31,985 nucleotides of DNA from an uncultured Blautia sp. (GCA_900556555.1 USPF01000026.1:1-31985), one strand, 5' to 3'; shown: positions 6,692 to 14,655, numbered from the stretch's first letter. The notes: generated from the letters alone by a model not told the origin. Numbers and translations are program-made.

Positions 6692-7990
6692 ATGGAGAGA
6701 ACCTTATTATTGTTTTTTAGTTTTTTCATAGAAGCTATTATTCTTTGGCAGTATGCCTCTAGTCTTTTTCTTCCTAGATACTCTGAAATAGTCAGTGCAA
6801 TATTTTTGTGTGCCTTATATTGTTTTCTCTTCTTCTTTTCGCTACTCCAATATCCACTTTTGAATGCAATTCTTTTCTTGGTGGTAAATATACTTTTTTT
6901 TCTTTTGTATTTTAAATTAACTTTTTCCTCTGCTCTCCTTCATTCCTCTATCATTACAGGAATTATGAGTGTATCTGAATTAGCTGCTATGGGTATTGTA
7001 TTAAAATTTTATCCGCAATTTTCTTCCACAGACAATATTGGGAGTGTATTTTTTGTGATGCTTAGTAAAAGTTTATTCTTTACTATTATTTATTTTCTGA
7101 CGCACATATTCAAACAAAAACAGGCGGTTCAGAATCCATATGACTCATCAGAATTGTTTCTAACACTGATTCCTCTTTCCTCCATTTTTGTTATGTTTAC
7201 TTTTCTAAACATTGGAGAAACTTCGTCTTTCGTTTCTCCGACAAATATCATGGTAACAATCAGTGCATTCTTCCTTATACTAACAAACCTACTGGTATTC
7301 GGAATCACACAATACAACCAGAAAAAAAGCCGTGAATTTACAGAAATGCAGCTGCTCCTTCAAAAAGAATCCGATTCTGCCGAATATTATAAAATGCTGC
7401 TGTCGCAAAATGAAAACCGGAGTATTTTAATTCATGATATCAAGAAGCACCTACAGTCCATCAAACTGTTAAATGAGCACGGGGAAACCGAAAAAATAGA
7501 ATCTTACATCAGCCATCTTATAGCGGCTTCTGATTTGAAGGAAACTGCCAGAATCTGTGACAATGCCATGCTAAATGCGATTTTGAACCGATGCCAGCGG
7601 CAATGTATGGAAAAGGGGATTGGATTTCATGCAGATATCCGCAAGAATCTGCTCCGCCAGATGAGCCAGAATGACCTGACCTCCCTGTTTTGTAATCTTC
7701 TGGACAATGCAGTGGAAGCTGCGGAAAACATCCCTGATTCTTTTATTGACCTTATGGTGCAAAAGAAAGAGAACACTCCCTTTGTTGTCATTGTCCTTGT
7801 AAATTCATGTAGAAGTATGCCGGATTTTGACCAGAACGGTTTTCCCGTTTCGCATAAATCCGGCATAGGCAGACATGGCTTTGGCATCAAAAGTATCCGG
7901 AAAGCAGTCGGCCAGTATCAGGGGGATTTAAAAATGTATTACGATGATACCACGGCTACATTCCATACGATTATAACCTTGAAGCAGTAG
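6692..7990 (+). CDS. AgrC-like sensor histidine kinase (GHKL type)
   Basis: This is a 432-residue kinase with about six transmembrane helices in residues 1-205, typical of peptide-sensing AgrC proteins. A dimerisation helix with phospho-His248 in ILIHDIKKHLQSI follows. The C-terminal GHKL ATPase has an N-box NLLDNAVEAAE (Asn near 335) and a G-box in GRHGFGIKSIRKAV. It lacks the classical HisKA domain, as expected for the AgrC/CitA-like group. The gene lies 7 nt after the response regulator and is almost certainly cotranscribed with it. Its ligand is predicted to be the agrD-derived thiolactone. The membrane part is very Phe/Leu rich and gives no ligand information by eye. Confidence 0.92.
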   Translation: MERTLLLFFSFFIEAIILWQYASSLFLPRYSEIVSAIFLCALYCFLFFFSLLQYPLLNAILFLVVNILFFLLYFKLTFSSALLHSSIITGIMSVSELAAMGIVLKFYPQFSSTDNIGSVFFVMLSKSLFFTIIYFLTHIFKQKQAVQNPYDSSELFLTLIPLSSIFVMFTFLNIGETSSFVSPTNIMVTISAFFLILTNLLVFGITQYNQKKSREFTEMQLLLQKESDSAEYYKMLLSQNENRSILIHDIKKHLQSIKLLNEHGETEKIESYISHLIAASDLKETARICDNAMLNAILNRCQRQCMEKGIGFHADIRKNLLRQMSQNDLTSLFCNLLDNAVEAAENIPDSFIDLMVQKKENTPFVVIVLVNSCRSMPDFDQNGFPVSHKSGIGRHGFGIKSIRKAVGQYQGDLKMYYDDTTATFHTIITLKQ

Positions 7991-8005
7991 CTAAACCGTA
8001 ATACT

Positions 8006-8054
8006 AAACGATGTGTGAAGTTTGAATAATTAACTCAAACTTCACACATCGTTT
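8006..8054. terminator. 20-bp perfect hairpin after the kinase gene
   Basis: Positions 8006-8025 and 8035-8054 are perfect reverse complements (20 bp, from AAACGATG to CATCGTTT) around a 9-nt loop, 15 nt after the kinase stop codon. It is too long for a minimal terminator and no T-run follows on the plus strand, so it may act as an RNA 3'-end stabiliser or processing site as well as, or instead of, a terminator. Confidence 0.6.
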
Positions 8055-8130
8055 GGTGTGTTTCACCTAAAAAATCAATCCTTTCATCCATAAAAGGTAT
8101 TAACATCAGGAAAGCATTTATAAAGTTCAG

Positions 8131-8432
8131 AATTTTTCCAGCTAGACCATAAATAGGTCAAATCTCGTAATTTCCTCGTTCCAGCCTACTTTTTGTTCCC
8201 CCAAATAGGTGGGATTGCATGTTTTTCTCATATAAGCCTACATTTTTCTGACTCCAATAGGCTAAATTCCAAGATTTCCTCTTTTCAACCTATTTTTTTC
8301 TCTCGAATTATAAGTTGGATTTACAGAATCTTGCTCAACAGCCTATTTATCTCCAAAATAAGTAGGTCTGATTTCAGAATTTATTAAAATCCACCTATTT
8401 GTACCTAAAAAAGGTAGGCTAAAAATCACAAA
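8131..8432. repeat. Array of six ~52-bp hairpin-forming tandem repeats
   Basis: An otherwise gene-free stretch is built from imperfect units. CCTA begins at 8185, 8237, 8289, 8342 and 8394 (steps 52, 52, 53, 52). TAGG begins at 8154, 8206, 8258, 8363 and 8415, with TAAG at 8311 in the remaining unit. Each unit therefore carries A(G/A)CCTA, a T-rich spacer of about 15 bases, then TAGG(C/T)T, which can pair as a short hairpin, followed by an A/T-rich linker often containing GATTT or AATTT. In unit 3 both arms change together (AACCTA with TAAGTT), hinting at selection for pairing. No protein is encoded. The function is unknown. Confidence 0.8.
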
Positions 8433-8441
8433 ACAACATTT

Positions 8442-8495
8442 TCAACCGAAAAAGCATTGGAACAGGGGTTCATCTTCAATAATTAAAATATGCAT
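8442..8495 (-). pseudogene. 17-codon stump of a response-regulator gene
   Basis: On the minus strand an ATG at 8493-8495, with an ACAGGAG site about 7 nt upstream, opens the frame MHILIIEDEPLFQCFFG and then stops. MHILIIEDEPL is the canonical first strand and acidic pocket of a receiver domain. The rest of the gene is missing and the 52-bp repeat array begins right where the frame ends. It is read as the 5' remnant of a deleted response regulator, not a functional gene. Confidence 0.7.
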
Positions 8496-8515
8496 TTTTT
8501 CACTCCTGTAAATCT

Positions 8516-8549
8516 CAAAAAGGGCTCGTATCTTGAGATACGAACCCTT
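8516..8549 (-). terminator. Terminator of the NlpC/P60 gene
   Basis: On the minus strand a 14-bp stem (AAGGGTTCGTATCT pairing with 8520-8533, one wobble pair) is followed by a T-run, 19 nt after the hydrolase stop codon. Confidence 0.85.
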
Positions 8550-8568
8550 GTATGTATAAGTTTTTTAC

Positions 8569-9915
8569 TTACTGAACAATACGTCTAACTGCAATATAGC
8601 TTCTGTATAATGCGTTAGCTGTGTATTTGATACCACCCTTTGGATATGGTGCACTGTTAGAAGCATGTACAATACCGCCATCTCCTGTAAGGATTGCTAC
8701 ATGACCAGGATATACGATAAGATCTCCTGCACGAGCCTGAGAATAATCAATTCCTACACCTGAGTAAGCCTGTGCATCACTTACACGTGGTAAGCTGTAA
8801 CCAAAGTGACCATAAATCTGCTGTGTAAATCCAGAGCAGTCAATACCATTTGTCAGGCTGTTTCCGCCATATACATATGGATTTCCGATGAACTGCATCG
8901 CATAAGCTACAACCGCTGCACCTGTTCCACTGTTATAAGATGGAGCACTTGGCTTGGATGGTGCTGCAGGTTTTGATGGTGCAGATGGTTTATTTGTATT
9001 GTTGTTTGCGTTATTGTTGTTATTATTATTATTTGTGTTGTTATTATTGTTAGTGTTATTGTTTGTATTGTTATTTACATTATTGTTATTATTATTTGTA
9101 TTTCCACCTGTAACAGCATTTCCGCCAGTGCTGTTATTCTGCTGCTGCTGAGCCTGCTGTTGCGCTTGCTGCTGTTTTCTTGCCTCTTCTTCCTGCTGCT
9201 GAATCTTCTTCAGCTCTGTATTCTGCTGCTGAATCAGTTCTTTGTACTGCTGAGCCTGTGCTTTTGCATTTGCAATCTGTGCTTCATAGTTAGATGCAGT
9301 AGCTTTAAATTCTTCCACTTTAACTTCCAGGCTTGCTTTTACACCTTCCTGCTCATTCTTAGCAGTTTCTAATTCATGTTTTTCATTTTCAAGCTGCTCT
9401 TCCAAATCTTTGACTTCCTGAACGATAGCCTTCATCTCTTTCAGTTCGTCTCTGTCGTACTGATACATTTTCTCTGTATTTTCTGCTTTGGAAAGCATAG
9501 TAGCTAAACTGTCAGATTCTAATAAAATCTGTGCCCAGGTATCACTACCACCGTTTTCATACATGTACTGAATTCTCTTCTTCATAGATTCATACTGTTC
9601 GTCACGGTCAGCCTCTGCCTGTACCAAATCTTCTTTTGTTTCCTGGATATCTACTTCTTTATTTGCGATTTCATCAGCTAATAAATCAATCTGAGTCATA
9701 GCTTCTACAATCTGCTGCTCTGTAGTGCTGATCTGTCCTAACAAAGCCTGTTTTTTACCTTCCAGGCTGCTTGCCTGAGCCTGTGCTGCTGAAAGCTTAT
9801 TCTGTGTTGCCGCTTTCTCAGCCTGTAAATCATCTTTTCTTGCTGCTGAAACAGGAAGAACCTGTGCTGCAGTCATTGCAAATATCAGTGACAGACATAC
9901 TAATTTTTTCTTCAT
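8569..9915 (-). CDS. Secreted PcsB-like NlpC/P60 peptidoglycan hydrolase
   Basis: This is a 448-residue secreted cell-wall hydrolase. A signal peptide (MKKKLVCLSLIFAMTAAQVLPVSA) is followed by a long coiled coil (about 25-245) with many Gln and Glu, as in PcsB/CwlO-type proteins activated by FtsEX. A low-complexity linker (about 250-330) contains long Asn/Thr runs and PSAPSKP repeats. The NlpC/P60 domain has catalytic Cys360 in GIDCSGF, His405 in YPGHVA and His417 in IVHASN. The start MKKKLVC is chosen over an ATG eight codons upstream because it opens the signal peptide and GGGGAAG lies just before it. It likely cleaves stem-peptide bonds during division. It is a single gene with its own promoter and terminator. 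Confidence 0.93.
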   Translation of the reverse strand: MKKKLVCLSLIFAMTAAQVLPVSAARKDDLQAEKAATQNKLSAAQAQASSLEGKKQALLGQISTTEQQIVEAMTQIDLLADEIANKEVDIQETKEDLVQAEADRDEQYESMKKRIQYMYENGGSDTWAQILLESDSLATMLSKAENTEKMYQYDRDELKEMKAIVQEVKDLEEQLENEKHELETAKNEQEGVKASLEVKVEEFKATASNYEAQIANAKAQAQQYKELIQQQNTELKKIQQQEEEARKQQQAQQQAQQQQNNSTGGNAVTGGNTNNNNNNVNNNTNNNTNNNNNTNNNNNNNNANNNTNKPSAPSKPAAPSKPSAPSYNSGTGAAVVAYAMQFIGNPYVYGGNSLTNGIDCSGFTQQIYGHFGYSLPRVSDAQAYSGVGIDYSQARAGDLIVYPGHVAILTGDGGIVHASNSAPYPKGGIKYTANALYRSYIAVRRIVQ

Positions 9916-9965
9916 ACTTCCCCTTTGCCTTTCATTCATTTATTTATTATACTCAAAAATTAATC

Positions 9966-10060
9966 TTTGTAACAATTTCGAAACATTTTTAGACTTCCTG
10001 TATATAGTACCACAGTTTTTTTTTATTTGCAAGTCTTATATCCATTTTTTTGTAACAATT
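9966..10060. repeat. Two identical 12-bp motifs upstream of the hydrolase gene
   Basis: TTTGTAACAATT occurs at 9966-9977 and 10049-10060 in the 329-bp region between the hydrolase and the PsiE-like gene, one copy on each side of the hydrolase promoter. TGTAAC resembles a WalR/VicR half-site, a plausible regulator of a wall hydrolase, but the second half-site at 5-bp spacing is poor. Apart from this and the promoter, the region shows only A/T-rich sequence. Confidence 0.35.
10004..10032 (-). promoter_or_regulatory. Promoter of the NlpC/P60 hydrolase
   Basis: On the minus strand -35 TTGCAA (10027-10032) and -10 TACTAT (10004-10009) are 17 bp apart, giving a long A/T-rich 5' leader of roughly 80 nt before the start codon. 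Confidence 0.6.
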
Positions 10061-10244
10061 ACTTAAAAATTACTCTCGTTTTTTTATGGTTTTTTCCTGA
10101 AAAACTGCTTCGTTTTTCCCTTTGTTTATGGTATGATAGAAGCATAAATAAGCAGTTGATAAATTGTTAAATGAAATTATTACAAATTTCTTTCACAAGA
10201 ATTTTCAAGGTGTGCAAAAAATATTATAAAGGGGTTTTTACATT

Positions 10245-10649
10245 ATGAAACGGAAATTAAACGAAATCATTTACACCATATCGCGGTACACGGAAATTGT
10301 TTTATCTGCAGTTATGCTTCTTGTGATCATTATTTTGATTATACCAATGATATACAATTTTGTATCGATTCCTTTGCTGGACATTACACCGGAACAGTTT
10401 ACACAATTTCTGGGAAATGCCCTGACTTTGCTCATTGGCGTGGAATTTGTAAAAATGCTTGCAAAACATACTGCTGAGAATCTTCTGGAAGTCCTCATGT
10501 TCGCCATTGCCAGACAGATGGTTGTGGAGCATCTGAATATGACAGAAACCCTCATCGGTGTCATTGCAATCGCTATTATCTTTACAGTCAGAAAATACCT
10601 GTTGCTGAAAAATTCCAATGACAAGGAAAAATCTTACGACAAATTATAA
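10245..10649 (+). CDS. psiE: PsiE-like small membrane protein
   Basis: This is a 134-residue protein with four hydrophobic segments, for example IVLSAVMLLVIIILIIPMIY near the N-terminus and TLIGVIAIAIIFTVRKYLLL near the C-terminus. The conserved stretch LLEVLMFAIARQMVVEHLNMTETL between helices matches my knowledge of the phosphate-starvation-inducible PsiE family, whose members are about 135 residues. The molecular function of the family is unknown. AAAGGGG lies about 11 nt before the ATG. It is a single gene ending in a terminator shared with hisD. No phosphate (Pho) box could be recognised. Confidence 0.75.
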   Translation: MKRKLNEIIYTISRYTEIVLSAVMLLVIIILIIPMIYNFVSIPLLDITPEQFTQFLGNALTLLIGVEFVKMLAKHTAENLLEVLMFAIARQMVVEHLNMTETLIGVIAIAIIFTVRKYLLLKNSNDKEKSYDKL

Positions 10650-10660
10650 AAATTCTTATA

Positions 10661-10698
10661 AAAACGGTCACTCCATACAAGGGGTGACCGTTTTTTTT
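10661..10698. terminator. Bidirectional terminator between psiE-like gene and hisD
   Basis: AACGGTCACTCC pairs with GGGGTGACCGTT (one G-T pair) around ATACAA, with an A-run before and a long T-run after. It can serve the plus-strand psiE-like gene and the minus-strand hisD, whose stop codon overlaps its edge. Confidence 0.85.
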
Positions 10699-11968
10699 AT
10701 CTGCTGTTTCTCATTCTCGCCTCTGCTGCCTCGGCGTGTCCCATCAAGCCTTCTCCCTGTGCCATACGGGATACTAAAGGTGCCAGGCTTTCCATAGCTT
10801 CTTTTGTCATACTCTGGTGTGTACAGGTTTTCAGGAAAGTACCCACCCACACACCACCTGTATATCTTGCTGCTCTTAGTGTTGGCAAGGTATGGTTTGT
10901 GCCGGAAGCATAATCTCCAAACACCTCTGCTGTATTTTCTCCTATGAAAAGAGAACCGTAATTATATAATTGACCTGCCACTTTCTCAGGTTCTTTTACA
11001 TTGATTTCCAGGTGTTCCGGTGCATAATCATTGGCAATCTGAACAGCCTCTTCCAAAGTATCTGCCAGAATCACTTCACCGTAGGCTTCCCAGGATTTTC
11101 TGGCAATTTCTGCTGTTTCCAGTACAGATAATTCTTTTTCTACTGCCTCTATTACAGCTTTTCCGAACTTCTCATCTGTGGTGATCAGCATCCCCTTTGC
11201 ATTTGGATCATGCTCAGACTGGGCAAGAAGATCTGCTGCCACGATTTCCGGTGTACCGCTTCCATCTGCAATGACAAGAACCTCGCTTGGTCCTGCCACG
11301 AAATCAATTCCCACCTGTCCATAACACTGCCGCTTCGCTTCTGTTACGAACCTGTTTCCCGGTCCAACGATCATGTCTACCGGCTGAATTTCTTCTGTTC
11401 CATAAGAAAATGCTGCAATGGACTGTGCCCCGCCTACTGCATAGATTTCATCTGCCCCTGCGATATCCATGGCTGCCAGGGTTTTTGGATTAATCTTGTT
11501 TGTCTCTTTCATGACAGGGGAGCAGGCTGCTACTCTTGCTACTCCCGCTGTCTTAGCAGGAATCACCAGCATCAGTGCCGTAGAATACAGCGGGTAATTT
11601 CCTCCCGGCACATAACAGCAACAAGATTTCACGGGAATAATTCTGTGTCCCAGATAAATTCCAGGTGCTGGGCTGAAGTTTTCCAATGGTTTCACGGTTT
11701 CTCTTTGTGCCTTTGCAAAGGCCCGGATATTGTCTGCTGCTGCCTTTAGATCCGCTATCTCCTGAGCAGATAACTGAGCATAGGCTTCTTCTATTTCCGC
11801 TCTGCTCACACGGAGGGAATCCCGCATGCAGCCATCGAATTTCTGATTATATTCTTTTAATGCTGCATCCTTGTTTTCTCTAACATAATCAATGATTTCT
11901 CCTACTGTTTTCGTGAGGTTTCTTCTATCTTCTTCTGTTCTCTTTTGTGATTCTTTTATAATTTTCAT
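10697..11968 (-). CDS. hisD: Histidinol dehydrogenase
   Basis: This is a 423-residue HisD, the NAD-dependent enzyme that oxidises L-histidinol to L-histidine in the last two steps of histidine biosynthesis. Zinc and catalytic residues are visible in [11 protein letters not shown] (Gln and His), APEHLEI (catalytic Glu-His pair), [14 protein letters not shown] (Asp) and the C-terminal [14 protein letters not shown] (His). The glycine-rich [12 protein letters not shown] and the [18 protein letters not shown] blocks are also typical. Length matches the family (about 430). It stands alone, without other his genes nearby. Its promoter has a 19-bp spacer, so it may be controlled by the divergent MerR-type gene. 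Paralogues acting on other alcohols exist, so histidine synthesis is likely but not certain. Confidence 0.95.
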   Translation of the reverse strand: MKIIKESQKRTEEDRRNLTKTVGEIIDYVRENKDAALKEYNQKFDGCMRDSLRVSRAEIEEAYAQLSAQEIADLKAAADNIRAFAKAQRETVKPLENFSPAPGIYLGHRIIPVKSCCCYVPGGNYPLYSTALMLVIPAKTAGVARVAACSPVMKETNKINPKTLAAMDIAGADEIYAVGGAQSIAAFSYGTEEIQPVDMIVGPGNRFVTEAKRQCYGQVGIDFVAGPSEVLVIADGSGTPEIVAADLLAQSEHDPNAKGMLITTDEKFGKAVIEAVEKELSVLETAEIARKSWEAYGEVILADTLEEAVQIANDYAPEHLEINVKEPEKVAGQLYNYGSLFIGENTAEVFGDYASGTNHTLPTLRAARYTGGVWVGTFLKTCTHQSMTKEAMESLAPLVSRMAQGEGLMGHAEAAEARMRNSR

Positions 11969-12001
11969 ATTCCATGAACTCCTTGTTCTTTTGTTTCTGC
12001 T

Positions 12002-12032
12002 ATTGTAGAGTATGGAGTCTGGCTCATGTCAA
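12002..12032 (-). promoter_or_regulatory. hisD promoter with 19-bp spacer
   Basis: On the minus strand a perfect -35 TTGACA (complement at 12027-12032) and a -10 TACAAT (12002-12007) are separated by 19 bp. An overlong spacer between good boxes is a hallmark of MerR-activated promoters. The spacer contains TGGAGT, identical to one half of the palindrome at 12063-12078, although the other half is degenerate. A -10 at 17 bp (TCTACA) is the alternative reading. Confidence 0.5.
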
Positions 12033-12062
12033 CCTGTTTTTCTTTTAAAATACTGCCAAAAC

Positions 12063-12078
12063 CTGGAGTGCACTCCAG
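12063..12078. promoter_or_regulatory. 16-bp perfect palindrome, candidate MerR operator
   Basis: CTGGAGTGCACTCCAG is a perfect palindrome 48 bp upstream of the MerR-type start codon. Its form (GGAGT-CACTCC) resembles operators of MerR-family regulators such as the NmlR/AdhR group. A possible -10 (TAAAAT or TACTAT) lies at 12087-12100. Confidence 0.6.
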
Positions 12079-12126
12079 ATTTGTGATAAAATAATACTAT
12101 TAAATTTCCAGGAACAGGAGAACATT

Positions 12127-13362
12127 ATGCGTATTGGAAAAGTATCAGAGCTTTATCATATTTCAGTGGATAATCTTTACTATTATATTAATTATGGTTT
12201 GCTGGTTCCACCACGGCCCAAAGGACAATATCTTTTTGACCAGGCTACCTTGAAGGATCTGGAATGGATTCTGGAACTAAAAGAACTTGATTTTTCCCTA
12301 CGGGAAATCCACATTATTTTATCTTTAAGACGTATTTCCGGCCTGGCTGACGCCCAGGATGTGGAAGAATTAAAAGCCATCTATGCCGGAAAGAGAGATT
12401 TTTGCACCCGGGAAATCCAGCGGAAACAGGAAATCATCAGCCGCCTGGATCAGAAAATCCTGGAATTAAACCAGCATCCTGCCACAGCAGACTTAAAAAC
12501 AGGCGTTCCCCTGACCATGCTTTCTCTGCTATGCTGTCCTGTATGCCACAGCCCCCTGTCTCTTTCCGAAGTGGAGATGGATCAGCGGTTTATTTACCAT
12601 GGAACTCTTGAATGCAGTTGTGGTTACCAGGCAAAGATTGACAAAGGCATTCTCATGACACCGAATAAAAATACCAACCTTCAGGATACTCCTGATGTAA
12701 CCAGAGAACTGTATAAGGATTTACCCCCGGAACTGATCAGTATGTTCCAGCGTTCTTATAACTGGATGCTCAAATGCATGGAAGAAACAGACCTTCACCA
12801 CAAGGTTATTGCCGAAACCTATATCAATGCCTGGTTTTTCATGCATAACCACCTGGAGTATCTGCCTGCTGACAGCCAGTATCTGGTCATTGACAAGTAT
12901 CCGGAAACCTTGCTGATGTATAAGCATCTCATTGAAAAGCAGCGGCCGGATCTGGATATTCTTTATCTGGCAGACAGCAGCACGGTCTTTCCACTGAAAT
13001 CAGAATGTATTGACATCCATCTGGATTTTTTTGCTGTGAATGAACACAATTTCTATCATGATACTTTTTTATACCGGGAAATCCTGCCTTATATGAAAAA
13101 GCAGGCTGATTTTATAGGAACGTATTTTTATTTTGAGCATGCTCCCAGATCCATGCGTCTGCTGCTGGGTACATACCCTGAATGCTATTCCCAGAATTTC
13201 AGTCTTTCTTATTTCCATCAGTCATTGAAAGAGGAAAACATCGAAATTCTTGCAGAAGAAGATTGCGGTTTTACTACAGATTCCGGAAACAACCTGGGAT
13301 TTGGATTTCATGTGAAGGGTGAAAAAATGCACCTTCTTCCATATCACGGAAAAAGGTGCTGA
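12127..13362 (+). CDS. MerR-type regulator fused to zinc ribbon and methyltransferase-like domain
   Basis: This is a 411-residue three-part protein. Residues 1-70 are a MerR winged-helix domain (MRIGKVSELYHISVDNLYYYINYGLL). About 75-115 is the helical dimerisation linker. A zinc ribbon follows with Cys137-x2-Cys140 (CPVC) and Cys163-x-Cys165 (CSCGY). Residues ~190-400 resemble a class I SAM-dependent methyltransferase fold (YLVIDKYPETL; TVFPLKSECIDIHLDF) but lack an obvious GxGxG SAM loop, so this part may only bind a ligand. Typical MerR proteins are 120-280 residues. An AACAGGAG site precedes the ATG, and a palindromic operator lies upstream. Targets are likely its own gene and perhaps divergent hisD. 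It ends 6 nt from the convergent aminopeptidase gene. Confidence 0.75.
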   Translation: MRIGKVSELYHISVDNLYYYINYGLLVPPRPKGQYLFDQATLKDLEWILELKELDFSLREIHIILSLRRISGLADAQDVEELKAIYAGKRDFCTREIQRKQEIISRLDQKILELNQHPATADLKTGVPLTMLSLLCCPVCHSPLSLSEVEMDQRFIYHGTLECSCGYQAKIDKGILMTPNKNTNLQDTPDVTRELYKDLPPELISMFQRSYNWMLKCMEETDLHHKVIAETYINAWFFMHNHLEYLPADSQYLVIDKYPETLLMYKHLIEKQRPDLDILYLADSSTVFPLKSECIDIHLDFFAVNEHNFYHDTFLYREILPYMKKQADFIGTYFYFEHAPRSMRLLLGTYPECYSQNFSLSYFHQSLKEENIEILAEEDCGFTTDSGNNLGFGFHVKGEKMHLLPYHGKRC

Positions 13363-13368
13363 TAAGAT

Positions 13369-14637
13369 TTAAGCAAATAATTTTTTCGCTGCTTCTACGA
13401 GATAATAGGTATCTTTCACGCCTACTGTTTCATATGGAGAGTGCATAGCTAACTGTGGAAGCCCGATATCAACACTGTTTAAAGCAACTTTGGTATTTGA
13501 AATATTTCCAAGGGTAGAGCCTCCCGGGATATCAGAGTTGTTGGTAAAGGTCTGATACGGGACTTCTGCCTGGCTGCACAAATCTTTGAACATAGCCGCA
13601 GACACCGCATCTGTACAGTATTTCTGATTTCCGGAATATTTGATTACAATTCCCTGGTTCAGAACCGGGCGGTTTACCGGGTCTGCTTTTTCTGTATAGT
13701 TTGGATGGAGTGCATGTCCATTGTCTGCTGAAATCATGAAGCTGTCTGCCAATGCTCTTAAATAATCTTCATAATCCATGCCAAGGCCACGTACCATACG
13801 CACCAGCACATCATAGAGGATGGTAGATGCTGCACCCTGTTTGGTACTGCTTCCTACTTCTTCGTTATCTAATACACAGTGTACGGCTGCGTATTCCTTT
13901 TTCTCTCCTCCAAGGAATCCCTTCAAAGATGCAAAGGCACACTGAAGATCATCCAGTCTTCCTATAGATAAAAATTCTTCCTGTGCACCCCAGATACAGC
14001 CTTTCTGCCTGTTGTACAGAAACAGATCATGTCCCAGAATGTCTTCTGCTTTTACACCTGCTGCCTGTGCGATGGTTTCCATAAACGTATCCTTTGCTGC
14101 AATCTCTCCATACAGGGGCAGCATATCCTTCTGGGCACTATACTGATATCCCTCATTGGCCTGGCGGCTCATATGAATAGCAAGGTTTGGAATCATCAGA
14201 AGGTCTCTGTCCACATCCACAAGTTTTGTGACAAAGGTATCATTTTCTTTTACTACCACACGGCCTGCCACTGAGAGAGGGCGGTCAAACCATGGAGCAC
14301 AGAGCATTCCGCCGTACCGCTCCACATTCAGTTTCACATATTTATTTTCTACAGCCATCTCCGGATTATCTTTAATCTTAAAAGAGGGAGAATCGCTGTG
14401 GCTTGCCATAATACGGAAACCTTTCAGCTCTTCCTGTGGTATGGCAAATGCAATCAGTGCAGAATCATTTCTGGTAACGAAATAATGACCGCCTTTTTCA
14501 AGGTTCCATTTATCTCTTTCTTTTAATTCTGAATATCCTTCCTGTTCCAGAATTTCTTTCATAGTTGCTACTGCCTGAAAACAGGTTGGACTCTTTTCAA
14601 TAAACTGTATCAATTCTTTTGCTGTCTGCTGAAACAT
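13369..14637 (-). CDS. apeB: M18-family aspartyl-type aminopeptidase
   Basis: This is a 422-residue cytosolic zinc aminopeptidase of family M18. Metal and catalytic blocks are present: MASHSDSPSFKIKD (His and Asp near 83-85), DNEEVGSSTKQGA (Glu pair), MISADNGHALHPNYTEK and the C-terminal NNSDIPGGSTLGNISNTK with a final HSPYE. Length matches bacterial M18 enzymes, which remove acidic or hydrophobic N-terminal residues from peptides. It lies 18 nt downstream of the Mo-subunit gene on the same strand and could be read through from the hydroxylase operon, although no functional link is apparent. It is convergent with the MerR-type gene with only 6 nt between the stop codons and no clear terminator. 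Confidence 0.93.
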   Translation of the reverse strand: MFQQTAKELIQFIEKSPTCFQAVATMKEILEQEGYSELKERDKWNLEKGGHYFVTRNDSALIAFAIPQEELKGFRIMASHSDSPSFKIKDNPEMAVENKYVKLNVERYGGMLCAPWFDRPLSVAGRVVVKENDTFVTKLVDVDRDLLMIPNLAIHMSRQANEGYQYSAQKDMLPLYGEIAAKDTFMETIAQAAGVKAEDILGHDLFLYNRQKGCIWGAQEEFLSIGRLDDLQCAFASLKGFLGGEKKEYAAVHCVLDNEEVGSSTKQGAASTILYDVLVRMVRGLGMDYEDYLRALADSFMISADNGHALHPNYTEKADPVNRPVLNQGIVIKYSGNQKYCTDAVSAAMFKDLCSQAEVPYQTFTNNSDIPGGSTLGNISNTKVALNSVDIGLPQLAMHSPYETVGVKDTYYLVEAAKKLFA

Positions 14638-14655
14638 ATTTTAGCCTCTTTTCTA

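Noticed and set aside
8193..8387. 64-codon plus-strand frame inside the repeat array
   Set aside because: It is made entirely of the 52-bp repeat units, has no ribosome binding site and no protein-like composition.
8131..8432. CRISPR array
   Set aside because: Units are regularly spaced, but the repeats are strongly diverged and no constant repeat with variable spacers exists. No cas gene is nearby.
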